From positions 1 through 64,000 of the forward strand of contig CACWNQ010000011.1 in assembly GCA_902762385.1 (NCBI GenBank): a stretch of 64,000 nucleotides of DNA. Reading direction: 5' to 3'. This stretch comes from an uncultured Bacteroidales bacterium. Lineage in GTDB: Bacteria; Bacteroidota; Bacteroidia; Bacteroidales; Muribaculaceae. The notes beneath the pieces were generated by a model. It was given only the letters and a program-made list of their open reading frames with translations, searched no databases and was not told the origin of the DNA. Below, piece after piece: positions 8,301-18,740 of this stretch (positions are counted from its first letter, which is position 1; each line of letters opens with the position of its first letter). The translations under genes and the position numbers were made by a program.

Positions 8301-9219
8301 CGTCGGTGAAAGCAAGAGTGTGGCTGGCGCCATCCATGTCGATAGCCCACACCTTATAATTAACGCCATTGACCACAGCGCTGCTCTCGGGAAGTGAGCC
8401 GTTCATGTAGAGTGCGCTCCACTTGGTCACATCTTCTACATATATATAAGCGCTCAGGTCCTGCGAGGCAAATGTGGCATTGATTACCACATTATCAATC
8501 GAAAGACCCATGGCCTTGTTGGGGCTCGAACCACTTGCCACGCTGATGTTCCATGCCAAGTAGAGCTGCTCGCCAGCTGCGATGCTCACCTTGAGCTGCT
8601 TGCCGTTGATTGCAGTAGTGCTGATGGGCACACTTGCAGCACCAGCAGTGGCAGCATCGGGGGCGAAATAGGTGTAGAAGTCATCGCCTGCGCTAGTCCA
8701 GTTGGTGCCGTCGGTTGAAGTGTAGAGCTGCACAGCAAAACCTGCAGGGTTGTCGCCATCGCGGTACTTCTCGATGTCGTAGCCAAGAGTGAGCTTAGTG
8801 ATGGCCTCATCGCCCGAGTTCTTCACACATGTCATCACATTGATGCAGCGTGTGCCACCATCGACAGTTGTAGAAAGACCTCCCACCGAGCAATCGCTTG
8901 GTGTGCTGCTCGACTGGAAGTTCCAAGTGCCGTTCTTGGCATTGCTAGCAAGGCTGGTGCCACCGGTGTACATAACGCTAGTGGCAGCACTCGAATAAGC
9001 GCCGACCATGCGTGCGCCAGTCATGTTGCGGTCAACACGCCATCCCTGTGGCATGTTGAGCAGAGCTTCACCGGCGGTAGCATCCCACATGCCGTCGAAG
9101 TCCTGAGTCACTTGTGGTGAGGCAGTTGTCACCTCGACCACATCTTGCGCCATTGCGCTGCTCCACCCTAAAGCAAGCATTGCAACAGTCACAAGAGATA
9201 AAAATGATAGTTTCTTCAT
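5344..9219 (-). CDS. Large secreted multidomain SGNH-hydrolase-like protein with T9SS tail
   Basis: 1291 aa with a signal peptide ending near AMAQ (residue 25). Two related jelly-roll-like domains (about 30-250 and 905-1125) share the motifs LASNAKNGTWNF, FAVQLY and LYLAWNI and bracket the protein. Between them are carbohydrate-binding-like beta domains (about 252-565), a DUF4886/SGNH-hydrolase-like domain (about 590-770) with NNS in place of the usual GNS nucleophile block and a DDRHPT Asp/His block, then an Ig-like region. After the second jelly roll comes a starch-binding-like domain (about 1128-1210) and a type IX secretion sorting tail (MIEVYNINGQRV to the basic end). It is probably exported by T9SS as a surface esterase acting on glycans; the substrate is unknown. 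A minus-strand TAATTTTG at 9272-9279 is the likely promoter element. Confidence 0.85.
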   Translation of the reverse strand: MKKLSFLSLVTVAMLALGWSSAMAQDVVEVTTASPQVTQDFDGMWDATAGEALLNMPQGWRVDRNMTGARMVGAYSSAATSVMYTGGTSLASNAKNGTWNFQSSSTPSDCSVGGLSTTVDGGTRCINVMTCVKNSGDEAITKLTLGYDIEKYRDGDNPAGFAVQLYTSTDGTNWTSAGDDFYTYFAPDAATAGAASVPISTTAINGKQLKVSIAAGEQLYLAWNISVASGSSPNKAMGLSIDNVVINATFASQDLSAYIYVEDVTKWSALYMNGSLPESSAVVNGVNYKVWAIDMDGASHTLAFTDGGSNSQTTIITANRDYYLCLTSSEVTEIADPENYTGWVDPSRPPFVASGIYMRGEVNSWGAVTDWEFSDEGEGTYVLYDKTLSGAFKVADANWSSACNYGSNGTSVMIDTPYALVLGTNDNISCGGNTYVCKKIILTIANGSATLLLQSDDDETGLTSVYVMGDNNGWNYMDASGELTLTENNIFTGQVTMNAGDDGYCHWRIYQRLGMVGVWGAESNLTGDNTSGTLVKGSTGTVSTAAGTYDVTFNLTTGEFTLVKSASTATTMTLQPADVVLVPELPEQIKVLSLNNSLIYYNDQDAVFNAIAAAMGKNATWTKHTLLGKSLRTHWDEGDGVAEDGNPGAKMLVRSEAWSHIILQEQSSLPRTDIETFRANVKRWVDYIREYCPNPNAIIIVPINWAYSGDWANYTAFNNTFLKNYQDVALDLGVTLCPVGLAYQAVFDTEGATGTNTWFLDDRHPTLKATYMAAAMEYGLIFGEDPASITYAPSDLSGTDATSMRTYASNALNGFTNYVDHTAGKVHYKVTVRDQYGMEIEPADPVVMTLSDGGNIDENNVFTSNGTNGTFNVNATTGNFSADATVKVATAETEVVVYPAIELNEETLSASQDFDAIGDAATATLPDAWRIDRILTAPRTVGRFDMADTHTMYSGGVNLASNAKNGTWNFGADDTSDRALGGISTGVADATRCVNLYAHLLNTGRKNIENVNVAYNVEKYRKGSNAAGFAVQLYYSIDGRNWTSAGDKFRTYFAPDSETAGYASVPGETVAVSDVLDVPISRGCDLYLAWNITVASGDAANAAMAIGIDDFSVSGELPTIPASNYYIYVDDQTGWDALGLYAWGDSELFGSWPGEASVGEVSIDDSKTVYKVFLLNTEGGNYNLIFNNWNNGKQLPDYNITANRDYYFRIDENSVTELDVVSVVENVVDGKNVITVSGNVASFPGMIEVYNINGQRVAAGSNTLSLGSLAKGIYILRATDGKQVTSLKVAR

Positions 9220-9404
9220 TTTTGAGTTGTGTTTATTATGGTTAATGAAAATTGTTGCGAGTTCAACACTGCAAAATTATCACATTATATAAAAGAAATA
9301 AACACCCATGACTCAAAATCAAAACCATTTAAAAACACAACAACCACATTAACAATAAGTTGTGCTAATGCGACTATATCTAAAATCAAAAGGGCCGGAA
9401 AGGG

Positions 9405-11006
9405 TCAATGTGAGGATTGAATGCGCTTGATTTCGTCTTCAAAGGTATCTTTGCTCTTGGCTCGTGCCTTGAGTCGTGAGCGATAGGTGTAGACTGTGGC
9501 TATTGAAGCACGCAGAATGCTGGCTATCTCCTTATTGTCGGTGATGCCCAGACGAATTAGCGCCAGAATGCGCAACTCGCGTGTGAGCTGGTGTTCGTCC
9601 TTGGTTTCGATGGTGTCGTCGGGGGCGAGAAGGTAATTTACTTCATTGATAAAATGAGGATAGATGTTGAGGAACGCCGAGTCGAAATTCTGGTAGAAAA
9701 GCGTGGCGTTTTCATAGTCGAGATGTGGACTCTTGAGTTGTGCCTTCAGCTCCTTGAGTCGGTCTTCCATTGCGAGTCGGTTCAGGGCCTTGCGCTGCGT
9801 CTCGTTCTTGTCGATGAGCGAGCTGCTGAAGGTGAGGAAACGCCCCAGATACTGCTCCTTAATCTTGTCGCGCTCACGCAGCTGCTCGTTGGTGATTTCG
9901 AGCTTGTCGTTTATGCGCTTGCGGCTTTCGCTCAAGCGACGGTAGCGCTTGTAGAGCATGGCAAGTGCCAGCACTCCAGCTACCAGTAATGCAGCAAGCA
10001 CACTCAAAGCAATGATGAGGTTGCGCATGTTGCGGTAGTTCTTCTCTTGCTTAGCCTGATAAGCACTGATGATGCGCGGCACTAGTTGGGAAGCCTGAAC
10101 ATTACGGAGCTTAGTGCCGTAATAAGTGGCATCGGCAACGCTTCGATTGATGTAACGATAGGCCCGGTCGATGTCGCCCTCATCGAAGAGCAGATCGGCA
10201 AGCTGTCGCAGCGCCGAGTTCTCCATGATGCAACCCTCGATGTCGCTTGCTGCACTCATGGCAAGCAAGTCCTTCTGCTTCTCACGATCACCTTGCAGAC
10301 TATAGTAAAACGCCAAACTGCTGGTTATCACCGAATAAGTGCGGTCTCCACTCTGGTAATCCTTGAGCATCATCTCGAGCAATGCTATGGCCTCACCAGT
10401 CTTACCAGTGTCGTTAAGATAGTTGGCGCGATAAAGCTGTTGCCTTTCGGAACCCTTGGGCGCCAGAGCAGCAATTCGGCTCCTGAGCATAGTGAGTTGC
10501 TCCTGATATTGGCTTTCGTAGACGCTACCCTTGTGGAATTCAAGCTTAAAAAGGTTTATATCGGAAAGCACTTTGTAGAAATACAACTTGTTCTCGTTGC
10601 TCATTCTCGTGGTGTCGAGAGAGGCTGCCAGAGCCTCGGTCTCATCGAGCAGATAGGCCTTGGTGAGCAGATGCATGAGGTTGAGAGTAGACTCACACAC
10701 CTTGTCGTTGTCGCCCAATTGACGCGCAATCTCGATGTTGCGGCGCATATACTTCTGAGCCGAGTCGTTCTGGAAGTCAACATAGGCGCGATAGAGCTCC
10801 TCGTTTACGGCATATTCCTTGTCAATTCTACTCCCTAGAGTGAGTTTTTTCTTTATCACTGCTATCGCCTTTTCCTTTTGGGTGATGTTAGCATCTTGAG
10901 CGGCAATCAGGCTGTCGAGATGCATAAAAGCAGCCGATGGCGATGCGGCGACCAATAGGGTCGACAACATTGCCAATGTCAGTAATATATGCCTTGGGGT
11001 CATCAC
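9405..11006 (-). CDS. TPR-membrane-HTH regulator (DUF6377-like)
   Basis: 533 aa: signal peptide (residues 1-26), a TPR-like helical sensor region to about 300, one transmembrane segment (about 327-350, LIIALSVLAALLVAGVLALAML), a coiled coil (about 352-385) and a cytoplasmic C-terminal part. The end (about 470-515) looks like a LuxR-type helix-turn-helix, LGITDNKEIASILRASIATVYTYRSRLK. This architecture fits the DUF6377 regulators of Bacteroidota, which sense from the periplasm and act on transcription. It lies upstream of, and in the same direction as, the secreted hydrolase gene and could control it (inference). A minus-strand TACATTTG at 11011-11018 would start the transcript almost at the ATG. 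Confidence 0.85.
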   Translation of the reverse strand: MMTPRHILLTLAMLSTLLVAASPSAAFMHLDSLIAAQDANITQKEKAIAVIKKKLTLGSRIDKEYAVNEELYRAYVDFQNDSAQKYMRRNIEIARQLGDNDKVCESTLNLMHLLTKAYLLDETEALAASLDTTRMSNENKLYFYKVLSDINLFKLEFHKGSVYESQYQEQLTMLRSRIAALAPKGSERQQLYRANYLNDTGKTGEAIALLEMMLKDYQSGDRTYSVITSSLAFYYSLQGDREKQKDLLAMSAASDIEGCIMENSALRQLADLLFDEGDIDRAYRYINRSVADATYYGTKLRNVQASQLVPRIISAYQAKQEKNYRNMRNLIIALSVLAALLVAGVLALAMLYKRYRRLSESRKRINDKLEITNEQLRERDKIKEQYLGRFLTFSSSLIDKNETQRKALNRLAMEDRLKELKAQLKSPHLDYENATLFYQNFDSAFLNIYPHFINEVNYLLAPDDTIETKDEHQLTRELRILALIRLGITDNKEIASILRASIATVYTYRSRLKARAKSKDTFEDEIKRIQSSH

Positions 11007-11095
11007 TTTGCAAATGTAATGAATATGTTTGTGTTTATAGTAAAAAATTTACTTTTTTTATGATTTAAAAATGTGGCAGAAAAGCCATTTTTTTG

Positions 11096-11103
11096 TAATT
11101 TTG
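11096..11103 (+). promoter_or_regulatory. Possible gyrB promoter -7 element TAATTTTG
   Basis: A TAnnTTTG match in the 240-nt divergent spacer before gyrB. It would give a leader of about 137 nt. No upstream TTG is at the right spacing, so support is moderate. Confidence 0.4.
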
Positions 11104-11228
11104 TATGTTTTTACGGCAGTGCTAAAAATGAAGTTTTATTAATGGTTAAATTTGTGAAACAACTAATTGTAAATCAAATTAATAACGATAGGTCAACTGC
11201 AAAAAAACAAACACTACCCTATTTTTGA

Positions 11229-13223
<1,995 letters not shown>

Positions 13224-13246
13224 CAGTCGGTTCACAGCAACAAAAC

Positions 13247-13285
13247 AAAGCCAGCACCAAAAAATAAGTGCTGGCTTTATTCTTT
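13247..13285 (+). terminator. gyrB terminator
   Basis: Perfect 11-bp arms AAAGCCAGCAC (13247-13257) and GTGCTGGCTTT (13268-13278) are followed by a T-rich tract. It lies 24 nt after the gyrB stop. Confidence 0.85.
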
Positions 13286-13300
13286 TTGGGTATCACAGAA

Positions 13301-14428
13301 TCAGATTAAGAACGTTAAATAGTTTTCGGGCGTGATGATAGCACTTTCAGCTATAGGATAAGCGTTTATGAAACTCGATGGGAACTTGACGTCCGATTTC
13401 TTTGGATTCCATTTCATCTCAAAAATGCTAAATTTACCATCTCTTTCTTCAATATAGTCTATTTCTTGTTTAGATTTTGTTCTCCAAAAGTAAATATTAC
13501 AATAATGTTGTCTATAATGGTTATATTTAATGCGTTCAGATATGAAGAAATTTTCCCATAGCGCTCCAATGTCGTTACGCATATTAAGTGGCGCAAATTG
13601 CTGAATGACAGCATTTCTAACCCCATTATCATAGAAGTAAATCTTCTTAGCTTTTTTTAGTTCATTTCGTAGGTTTCGACTCAAACCATTGAGACGGAAG
13701 ATAATGAAACACTTTTCAAGCAACTCAATGTATCGTTCTACTGTTTTTGCGTCACTTCCTATTGTTGTTGCCAATTCACTATAAGAAACCTCTGAACCTA
13801 CTTGAAAAGCTATGGCCTGTAATAGTTTGTTGAGTAATTCGGGTTTTCGAAGTTCCCCCATAGCAAGAACATCTTTGTATAGATAACTGTCGGTAAGCGC
13901 ATTTAGGAGTTCATGCATTTCTTGGCTTTGAGTAAGAATGTCGGGGTAAGATCCATAAATGAGTCTTGATTCCAACAGTCTTTCCACTTCAATAAATCCA
14001 TTAGATTTGTAAATCTCATTGGTAGATATAGGAAAAAGCTGATACTCATATTTGCGGCCAGTTAAAGGTTCATTTAGCCTATTTCTTAATTCAAAGGCCG
14101 ATGAACCCGTTGCTATTATTTGCACATCAGGAAAATTGTCCACAATAATTTTAATGGTAAGCCCTATGTTGTCTACCTTTTGGGCTTCATCAATGACAAC
14201 TAATTTGGCCTCACCAATTAATAATTTCAGTTGCTGGATGTTTCGGTTAGTGAGATTGGAAACAACTATCAAATCATCACAATTGAGATAAAGGACATCA
14301 TTAGGCTGCTCCTTTATAAACTCCTTGAGAAGCGTTGTCTTGCCTACTTGTCGCGCCCCTAGAAGCAGAATTGCTTTATGCCGAAAACACTTATCGGCTA
14401 TTATTGGCTTTAAATCTCTGTGATACAT
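13301..14428 (-). CDS. AAA_14/DUF4143 ATPase, copy A
   Basis: 375 aa. Walker A GARQVGKTT (about residues 24-32), Walker B LVVIDEAQ (about 75-82) and the sensor-like ATGSSAFEL. The middle has a winged-helix-like stretch VSYSELATTIGSDAKTVERYI, followed by SRNLRNELKKAKKIYFYDNG, which is typical of DUF4143. The C-terminus has EIDYIEERDG then FEMKWN, a pattern like the D...ExK core of PD-(D/E)XK nucleases. These ATPases are abundant in Bacteroidota and their role is not established. About half of the residues match copy B at 27838. It faces gyrB tail to tail, lies under a full promoter and two palindromes, and is AT-rich relative to gyrB. Confidence 0.9.
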   Translation of the reverse strand: MYHRDLKPIIADKCFRHKAILLLGARQVGKTTLLKEFIKEQPNDVLYLNCDDLIVVSNLTNRNIQQLKLLIGEAKLVVIDEAQKVDNIGLTIKIIVDNFPDVQIIATGSSAFELRNRLNEPLTGRKYEYQLFPISTNEIYKSNGFIEVERLLESRLIYGSYPDILTQSQEMHELLNALTDSYLYKDVLAMGELRKPELLNKLLQAIAFQVGSEVSYSELATTIGSDAKTVERYIELLEKCFIIFRLNGLSRNLRNELKKAKKIYFYDNGVRNAVIQQFAPLNMRNDIGALWENFFISERIKYNHYRQHYCNIYFWRTKSKQEIDYIEERDGKFSIFEMKWNPKKSDVKFPSSFINAYPIAESAIITPENYLTFLI

Positions 14429-14442
14429 ATGTTTTTTTGTTG

Positions 14443-14473
14443 CAAATATATGTTATTTATTTGAATTATGCAA
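14443..14473 (-). promoter_or_regulatory. Complete promoter of DUF4143 copy A
   Basis: On the minus strand TTG (complement of 14471-14473), 20 nt, TATATTTG (complement of 14443-14450). The predicted transcript starts near 14436, a few bases before the ATG at 14428. Confidence 0.7.
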
Positions 14474-14482
14474 CTTTTTTAG

Positions 14483-14546
14483 ATTATAATCCCGAAAAGT
14501 TGTGTTTTTTCGGGATTATAATCCTGAAAAGTCATACATTTTCGGG
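14483..14546. promoter_or_regulatory. Twin palindromes upstream of DUF4143 copy A
   Basis: Two inverted repeats of the form CCCGAAAA-N8-TTTTCGGG. The first has arms 14491-14498 and 14507-14514 and is perfect out to 16-bp arms (14483-14498 and 14507-14522). The second has arms 14523-14530 (CCTGAAAA) and 14539-14546 (TTTTCGGG). Their centres are 32 bp apart, about three helical turns. They lie just upstream of the -33 box of copy A, so they look like operator sites. The rest of 14547-14829 shows no gene or clear structure. Confidence 0.7.
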
Positions 14547-14829
14547 TTACACTACTGATGCCGCCATTGCAAACAGCAACATCACTGCCAAAATTTTAAA
14601 TATAGATTTTACAATGGTTGGTATTCCCAATATATAATACTCTACTGTGGTATTCATATATAACAATCAAGCGTTAATCGGTGGAAATGCTGTGAAAGTA
14701 TATTGATGGGATAACCCTGTTTAACCTTTATCTTTTCAGGTAGTCTAAAAAGTAAAGAGACCCAAAAACATGTTTCACTAGTCATGAATTCCAAAGCAAA
14801 AAGGGTACATGACATAAAATTATAAGATT

Positions 14830-15180
14830 ATGAAAACAAAATTACTTATCACAGCATGTGCAGCAGCTGCAATGCTAATGAGTGGCACAAGCGTTGCCAC
14901 CGCACAGGGAGTTCGTCATCGTGATATAGGTAGCCACAGGCACCACGTGGAGCGCCGTATAGATAACCGTCATTTCGACCGTCATCCAGGCCCACGCCAC
15001 TTCGACAAAAAAATTCATCACGCTTATCGTCCAATCATGGGATCACGCTTCATTCACCGCCCAGCCTATGGACGCTTCATAACCCACAATCGTGAGCGCC
15101 TGTTGCTCGCCGATGGAGTCCTCTATCGTGAAGTTCGCACACCTAACGGCTTTGTTTACATCGTAGTTGGTTACATTTAA
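14830..15180 (+). CDS. Small exported His/Arg-rich protein
   Basis: 116 aa with a signal peptide (cleavage near ATAQG, residue 26). The next 50 residues are packed with His and Arg (for example HRHHVERRIDNRHFDRHPGPRHF), suggesting metal or polyanion binding in the periplasm. The last 35 residues, LLLADGVLYREVRTPNGFVYIVV, look like a small beta domain seen in short Bacteroidota periplasmic proteins. No function is recognised. It stands alone and converges on sufS with a shared terminator. A similar His/Arg-rich stretch follows the signal peptide of the LD-carboxypeptidase at 25807. Confidence 0.7.
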   Translation: MKTKLLITACAAAAMLMSGTSVATAQGVRHRDIGSHRHHVERRIDNRHFDRHPGPRHFDKKIHHAYRPIMGSRFIHRPAYGRFITHNRERLLLADGVLYREVRTPNGFVYIVVGYI

Positions 15181-15212
15181 AAAACTCGTTCACAAATGGA
15201 AGCACATAAGAA

Positions 15213-15249
15213 TAAGAGTGCTGGCAGTTAGAGATTGCCAGCACTCTTA
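15213..15249. terminator. Bidirectional terminator
   Basis: Perfect 14-bp arms TAAGAGTGCTGGCA (15213-15226) and TGCCAGCACTCTTA (15236-15249) with a 9-nt loop, between the small His-rich gene and the end of sufS. The T tracts on both sides are weak. Confidence 0.75.
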
Positions 15250-15282
15250 CTATTAAGTCCTTTATCTCGACTATGCCAAAAC

Positions 15283-16491
15283 TTAGAACATCTTGGCGAC
15301 GCGGGCCACTGCCTGAGCAAATGCTGTGACTTCCTCGAGAGTGTTGTAGAGGGCGAACGATGCACGCACGGTACCAGTAACACCCAAGCGCTTCATCAAT
15401 GGCTGAGCGCAGTGGTGGCCTGTGCGCACGGCTATGCCCAGCTTGTCGAGCAGGAGTCCCATGTCGTAGCTGTTGATGTTGTTGACAAGGAATGATATTA
15501 CACCTTCCTTGGTGGCGCTGGTGCCGAAGATACGCATTCCCTCAATTTCCATTAGCTGGCTTGTGGCAGCGTCGAGCAGCAATTGCTCGTGACTTGCTAT
15601 GTTCTCGATCCCAAGTGAATTGATATAGTCGATGGCGGCGCCAAAGGCGGCAATTCCCACAAAGTCGGGGGTGCCAGCCTCAAACTTAAACGGCAGTTCG
15701 GCAAACGTAGTCTTCTCGAATGTGACATTACCAATCATCTCACCACCACCCTGATAAGGCACCATGCGGCTCAACTGCTGCTCCTTGCCATAAAGCACGC
15801 CAATGCCTGCAGGACCATACATCTTGTGACTCGAGAAGCAGTAGAAATCGGCATCCAGGTCTTGCACATCAATCTTCATGTGGGGCGCTGCTTGAGCACC
15901 ATCAACGAGCACTGGCACACCATAGCGATGAGCAATCTGCACCATTTGCTTCACAGGGTTGATTGTACCGAGCACATTCGACACATGAGTGAAAGCGACA
16001 AAACGTATGTTCTCGGTAAACAGGTCCTCGTAGGCATTGAGGTCGAGATCGCCATTGCTGTCGATAGGAACCACATGAATCTTGAGACGCTTGTTGCGCT
16101 GCAGCAGTTGCCATGGCACGATGTTGCTGTGATGCTCCATTACTGTGAGAACAATTTCATCACCAGTGTAAAGGCTGTCGCCAAACGATGAAGCAACGAG
16201 GTTGATGGCCTCGGTTGTGCCGCGTGTGAACACTATCTCGCTGGTCGACTTGGCGTTAATGAATTGACGCACCTTCTCGCGCGTAGCCTCCATTATGTTA
16301 GTAGCCTCTTGCGAGATGGTGTGCACGCCACGATGCACATTCGACTTGTGGTTGTAGTACATGTCGTTGATGGTCTCAACCACACATCGTGGAGTCTGCG
16401 ACGTGGCAGCATTGTCAAGATAAATCAGCGGCTTGCCCTCGATTTTCCTGTTAAGGATGGGATATTGGTCACGTATTTCGTAAACGTTCAT
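15283..16491 (-). CDS. sufS: Cysteine desulfurase SufS
   Basis: PLP-dependent enzyme that takes sulfur from cysteine and supplies it for iron-sulfur cluster assembly. 402 aa, full length. Signatures are YLDNAATSQTP (about 24-34), EHHSNIVPWQ (about 119), the PLP lysine in SSHKMYGPAG (about 223-226) and the persulfide-forming Cys in RTGHHCAQPLM (about 360). It is the last gene of sufBCDS, 70 nt after sufD, and is closed by the bidirectional terminator. No SufE or SufU partner is in the window. Confidence 0.95.
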   Translation of the reverse strand: MNVYEIRDQYPILNRKIEGKPLIYLDNAATSQTPRCVVETINDMYYNHKSNVHRGVHTISQEATNIMEATREKVRQFINAKSTSEIVFTRGTTEAINLVASSFGDSLYTGDEIVLTVMEHHSNIVPWQLLQRNKRLKIHVVPIDSNGDLDLNAYEDLFTENIRFVAFTHVSNVLGTINPVKQMVQIAHRYGVPVLVDGAQAAPHMKIDVQDLDADFYCFSSHKMYGPAGIGVLYGKEQQLSRMVPYQGGGEMIGNVTFEKTTFAELPFKFEAGTPDFVGIAAFGAAIDYINSLGIENIASHEQLLLDAATSQLMEIEGMRIFGTSATKEGVISFLVNNINSYDMGLLLDKLGIAVRTGHHCAQPLMKRLGVTGTVRASFALYNTLEEVTAFAQAVARVAKMF

Positions 16492-16561
16492 TATTTATAA
16501 TTGAGGTCTTTGTTATATTCCGAACTAAAAAACTCTCATCTGATTTCTGATATCTGAAATC

Positions 16562-17899
16562 TTACTTCTTCAGCTCACAAGTTTCGCATATCATCGCGTC
16601 ACCACTCAGGCGCATCTCTACCAAGTGACGCAAGCGGTCGCGCAAGGTGTCGAGTCGCACGCCGTCAATCACGTCGCTCATGAAGGCCTGCATCAGCAGT
16701 TTCTGTGCCACAGGCAGCGAAATGCCACGAGTCTGCATGTAGAATAATGCCTCCTGGTCGAGCTGGCCCACTGTTGAGCCATGCGAGCACTTCACATCGT
16801 CGGTATATATTTCGAGCTGTGGCTTAGTGTGCATGCGCGCTGTGGGCGATGCCACAATGTTGCGGTTGCCCTGATAGGCATCAATCTTGGGACAATTAGG
16901 CTTCACGAGAATCTTGCCGGCAAAAGCCCCCACTGAGGTGTCGTTTAGCACATACTTGAACATCTCATTGCTCTGACAACGAGGTGCGTTATGGTTGATG
17001 AGCGTGTGATTGTCGATGTGCTGATTACCCGAGGCTATTGCCATACCTAACAACTGGGTATCGCAGTTAGGACCATCCACGTCGATCTGATAGTCGTTGC
17101 GAGTGTATCCGTTGGTTAGCGTGATGCCGTCGATTAGCACATTGCTGCCCTCGTGCTGACGTACCCACAGTTGCGACAGGCGCGAAGTCTCCATGCCACT
17201 CTCCTCCATGTGGTAGTAGTCGAGTTGAGCATTGCGACCCACTATAATCTCCACCGTTTCCAAGTTCATATATTGCCTGTCGCCCTTGGTGTGGTCGCAC
17301 ACTAATACCTTGGCCTGCGCATCATCCTCAAGAACAATGAGCAGTCGGCGAACTGCCATAAGGCGGGCATTGGCATCAAAAACGTTTATCAACTGAATGG
17401 GGCGAGTGGTGTGCGAACCCTTGGGCACATAAATGAGCACACCATCCTGGGCAAGCATTGTGTTAAGCGCTGTGCAAGGATTGGAGAGACTTGCCACTGT
17501 GCCGTAGTGCTTAGCAAGCACCTCGGGATGCTTGGTAGTCTGGAACGACTCGACACTGGCGTTGTCGCCACTCTTGCCTGCAGTAGAACTGGGGCGGAAT
17601 GTGTCGTTGAACACATAATAGAGGCATGTACTCAGGTTAGGCACCTCACAACGGAACTTGGTGGTCGACTCACGCGAGAGGTCCACATGGTTAACATTCA
17701 CGCCATAGTCGGGTGCAAGCACTGCATTGAGGTCGGTTGCTTCGTAGTCATCACTACCCTTGCGTGGCAACACAGCCTCATCAAGCACCTGGCGCGCCTG
17801 CTTGCGCAGTGCGTTCAATGGTGCTGGCGCCAGTCGCTCAATGGCAGCTTGTTGCTCATCGTGCAGGTCGATGTATTGTTTCAGCGAGTTGTCGTTCAT
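16562..17899 (-). CDS. sufD: FeS assembly scaffold protein SufD
   Basis: Partner of SufB in the SufBC2D scaffold. 445 aa with the beta-helix core typical of the SufB/SufD family, including GSHTTRPIQLIN, ending in the conserved C-terminal signature (DDVKCSHGSTVGQLDQEALFY, about residues 368-388). The N-terminal 100 residues are divergent, as is usual for SufD. It overlaps sufC by 4 nt (17896-17899), so translation is coupled. The upstream-to-downstream order is B, C, D, S. Confidence 0.93.
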   Translation of the reverse strand: MNDNSLKQYIDLHDEQQAAIERLAPAPLNALRKQARQVLDEAVLPRKGSDDYEATDLNAVLAPDYGVNVNHVDLSRESTTKFRCEVPNLSTCLYYVFNDTFRPSSTAGKSGDNASVESFQTTKHPEVLAKHYGTVASLSNPCTALNTMLAQDGVLIYVPKGSHTTRPIQLINVFDANARLMAVRRLLIVLEDDAQAKVLVCDHTKGDRQYMNLETVEIIVGRNAQLDYYHMEESGMETSRLSQLWVRQHEGSNVLIDGITLTNGYTRNDYQIDVDGPNCDTQLLGMAIASGNQHIDNHTLINHNAPRCQSNEMFKYVLNDTSVGAFAGKILVKPNCPKIDAYQGNRNIVASPTARMHTKPQLEIYTDDVKCSHGSTVGQLDQEALFYMQTRGISLPVAQKLLMQAFMSDVIDGVRLDTLRDRLRHLVEMRLSGDAMICETCELKK

Positions 17900-18657
17900 A
17901 GCTGATTGTTGTCAACTTGTTCCTTAATCCAGTCGTAGCCCTTCTCTTCGAGTTCGAGTGCCAATTCAGGACCTCCTGTCATTACGATGCGACCTTTATA
18001 AAGCACATGCACCTGGTCGGGCTTAATGTAGTCGAGCAGTCGCTGATAGTGAGTGATTACGATAGTAGCATTATCGGCACTCTTGAGGCGATTCACACCA
18101 TTGGCAACGGTGCGCAACGCGTCGATATCGAGTCCACTGTCGGTCTCATCGAGAATCGAGAGGCGTGGCTCGAGCATTGCCATCTGGAAAATCTCGTTGC
18201 GTTTCTTCTCGCCTCCCGAGAAACCCTCGTTCACAGCACGTGAAGCGAGTTTGTTGTCGAGGTCGACAACAGCACGCTTCTCACGCATGAGTTTAAGGAA
18301 ATCGGTAGCGCTTATAGGCTCCTCGCCATGATATTTGCGCTTCTCGTTGATGGCGGTGCGCATGAAGTTGCTCATGAGCACGCCAGGAATCTCAACGGGA
18401 TACTGGAAACTCAGGAAAATGCCCTCATGAGAGCGATCCTCGGGGCTGAGTTCCAACAGGTTTTTGCCGTAGAACTCTACCTCGCCACCAGTAACGGTGT
18501 AGGCAGGATTGCCAGTAAGCACAGCGCTGAGTGTGCTCTTACCGCTGCCGTTAGGTCCCATGATAGCATGCACCTCGCCAGGCTTTACTGTGAGGTTCAC
18601 ACCTTTCAAAATCTCCTTGCCCTCAATCGAGGCATGTAAATCTTTGATAACTAACAT
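17896..18657 (-). CDS. sufC: FeS assembly ATPase SufC
   Basis: ABC-type ATPase that drives the SufBCD scaffold. 253 aa, full length. Walker A GPNGSGKST (about 34-42), a Q-loop in FLSFQYPVEIPGV (about 87), the signature FSGGEKKRNE and Walker B LSILDETDSGLD. The last two are the variant forms characteristic of SufC. It lies between sufB (83 nt upstream) and sufD (4-nt overlap). Confidence 0.96.
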   Translation of the reverse strand: MLVIKDLHASIEGKEILKGVNLTVKPGEVHAIMGPNGSGKSTLSAVLTGNPAYTVTGGEVEFYGKNLLELSPEDRSHEGIFLSFQYPVEIPGVLMSNFMRTAINEKRKYHGEEPISATDFLKLMREKRAVVDLDNKLASRAVNEGFSGGEKKRNEIFQMAMLEPRLSILDETDSGLDIDALRTVANGVNRLKSADNATIVITHYQRLLDYIKPDQVHVLYKGRIVMTGGPELALELEEKGYDWIKEQVDNNQL

Positions 18658-18740
18658 TGTCGTTTTTATATTTCTTTTCTAGAAGTTCTAGACAACTAGA
18701 TTTTAATTTTGCATTATGAATTTATGCTTTGTGCATTTAA

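Noticed and set aside
14335..14637. 100-codon plus-strand frame across the twin palindromes
   Set aside because: Half of it is antisense to the DUF4143 gene and the rest is palindromic, AT-rich upstream DNA.
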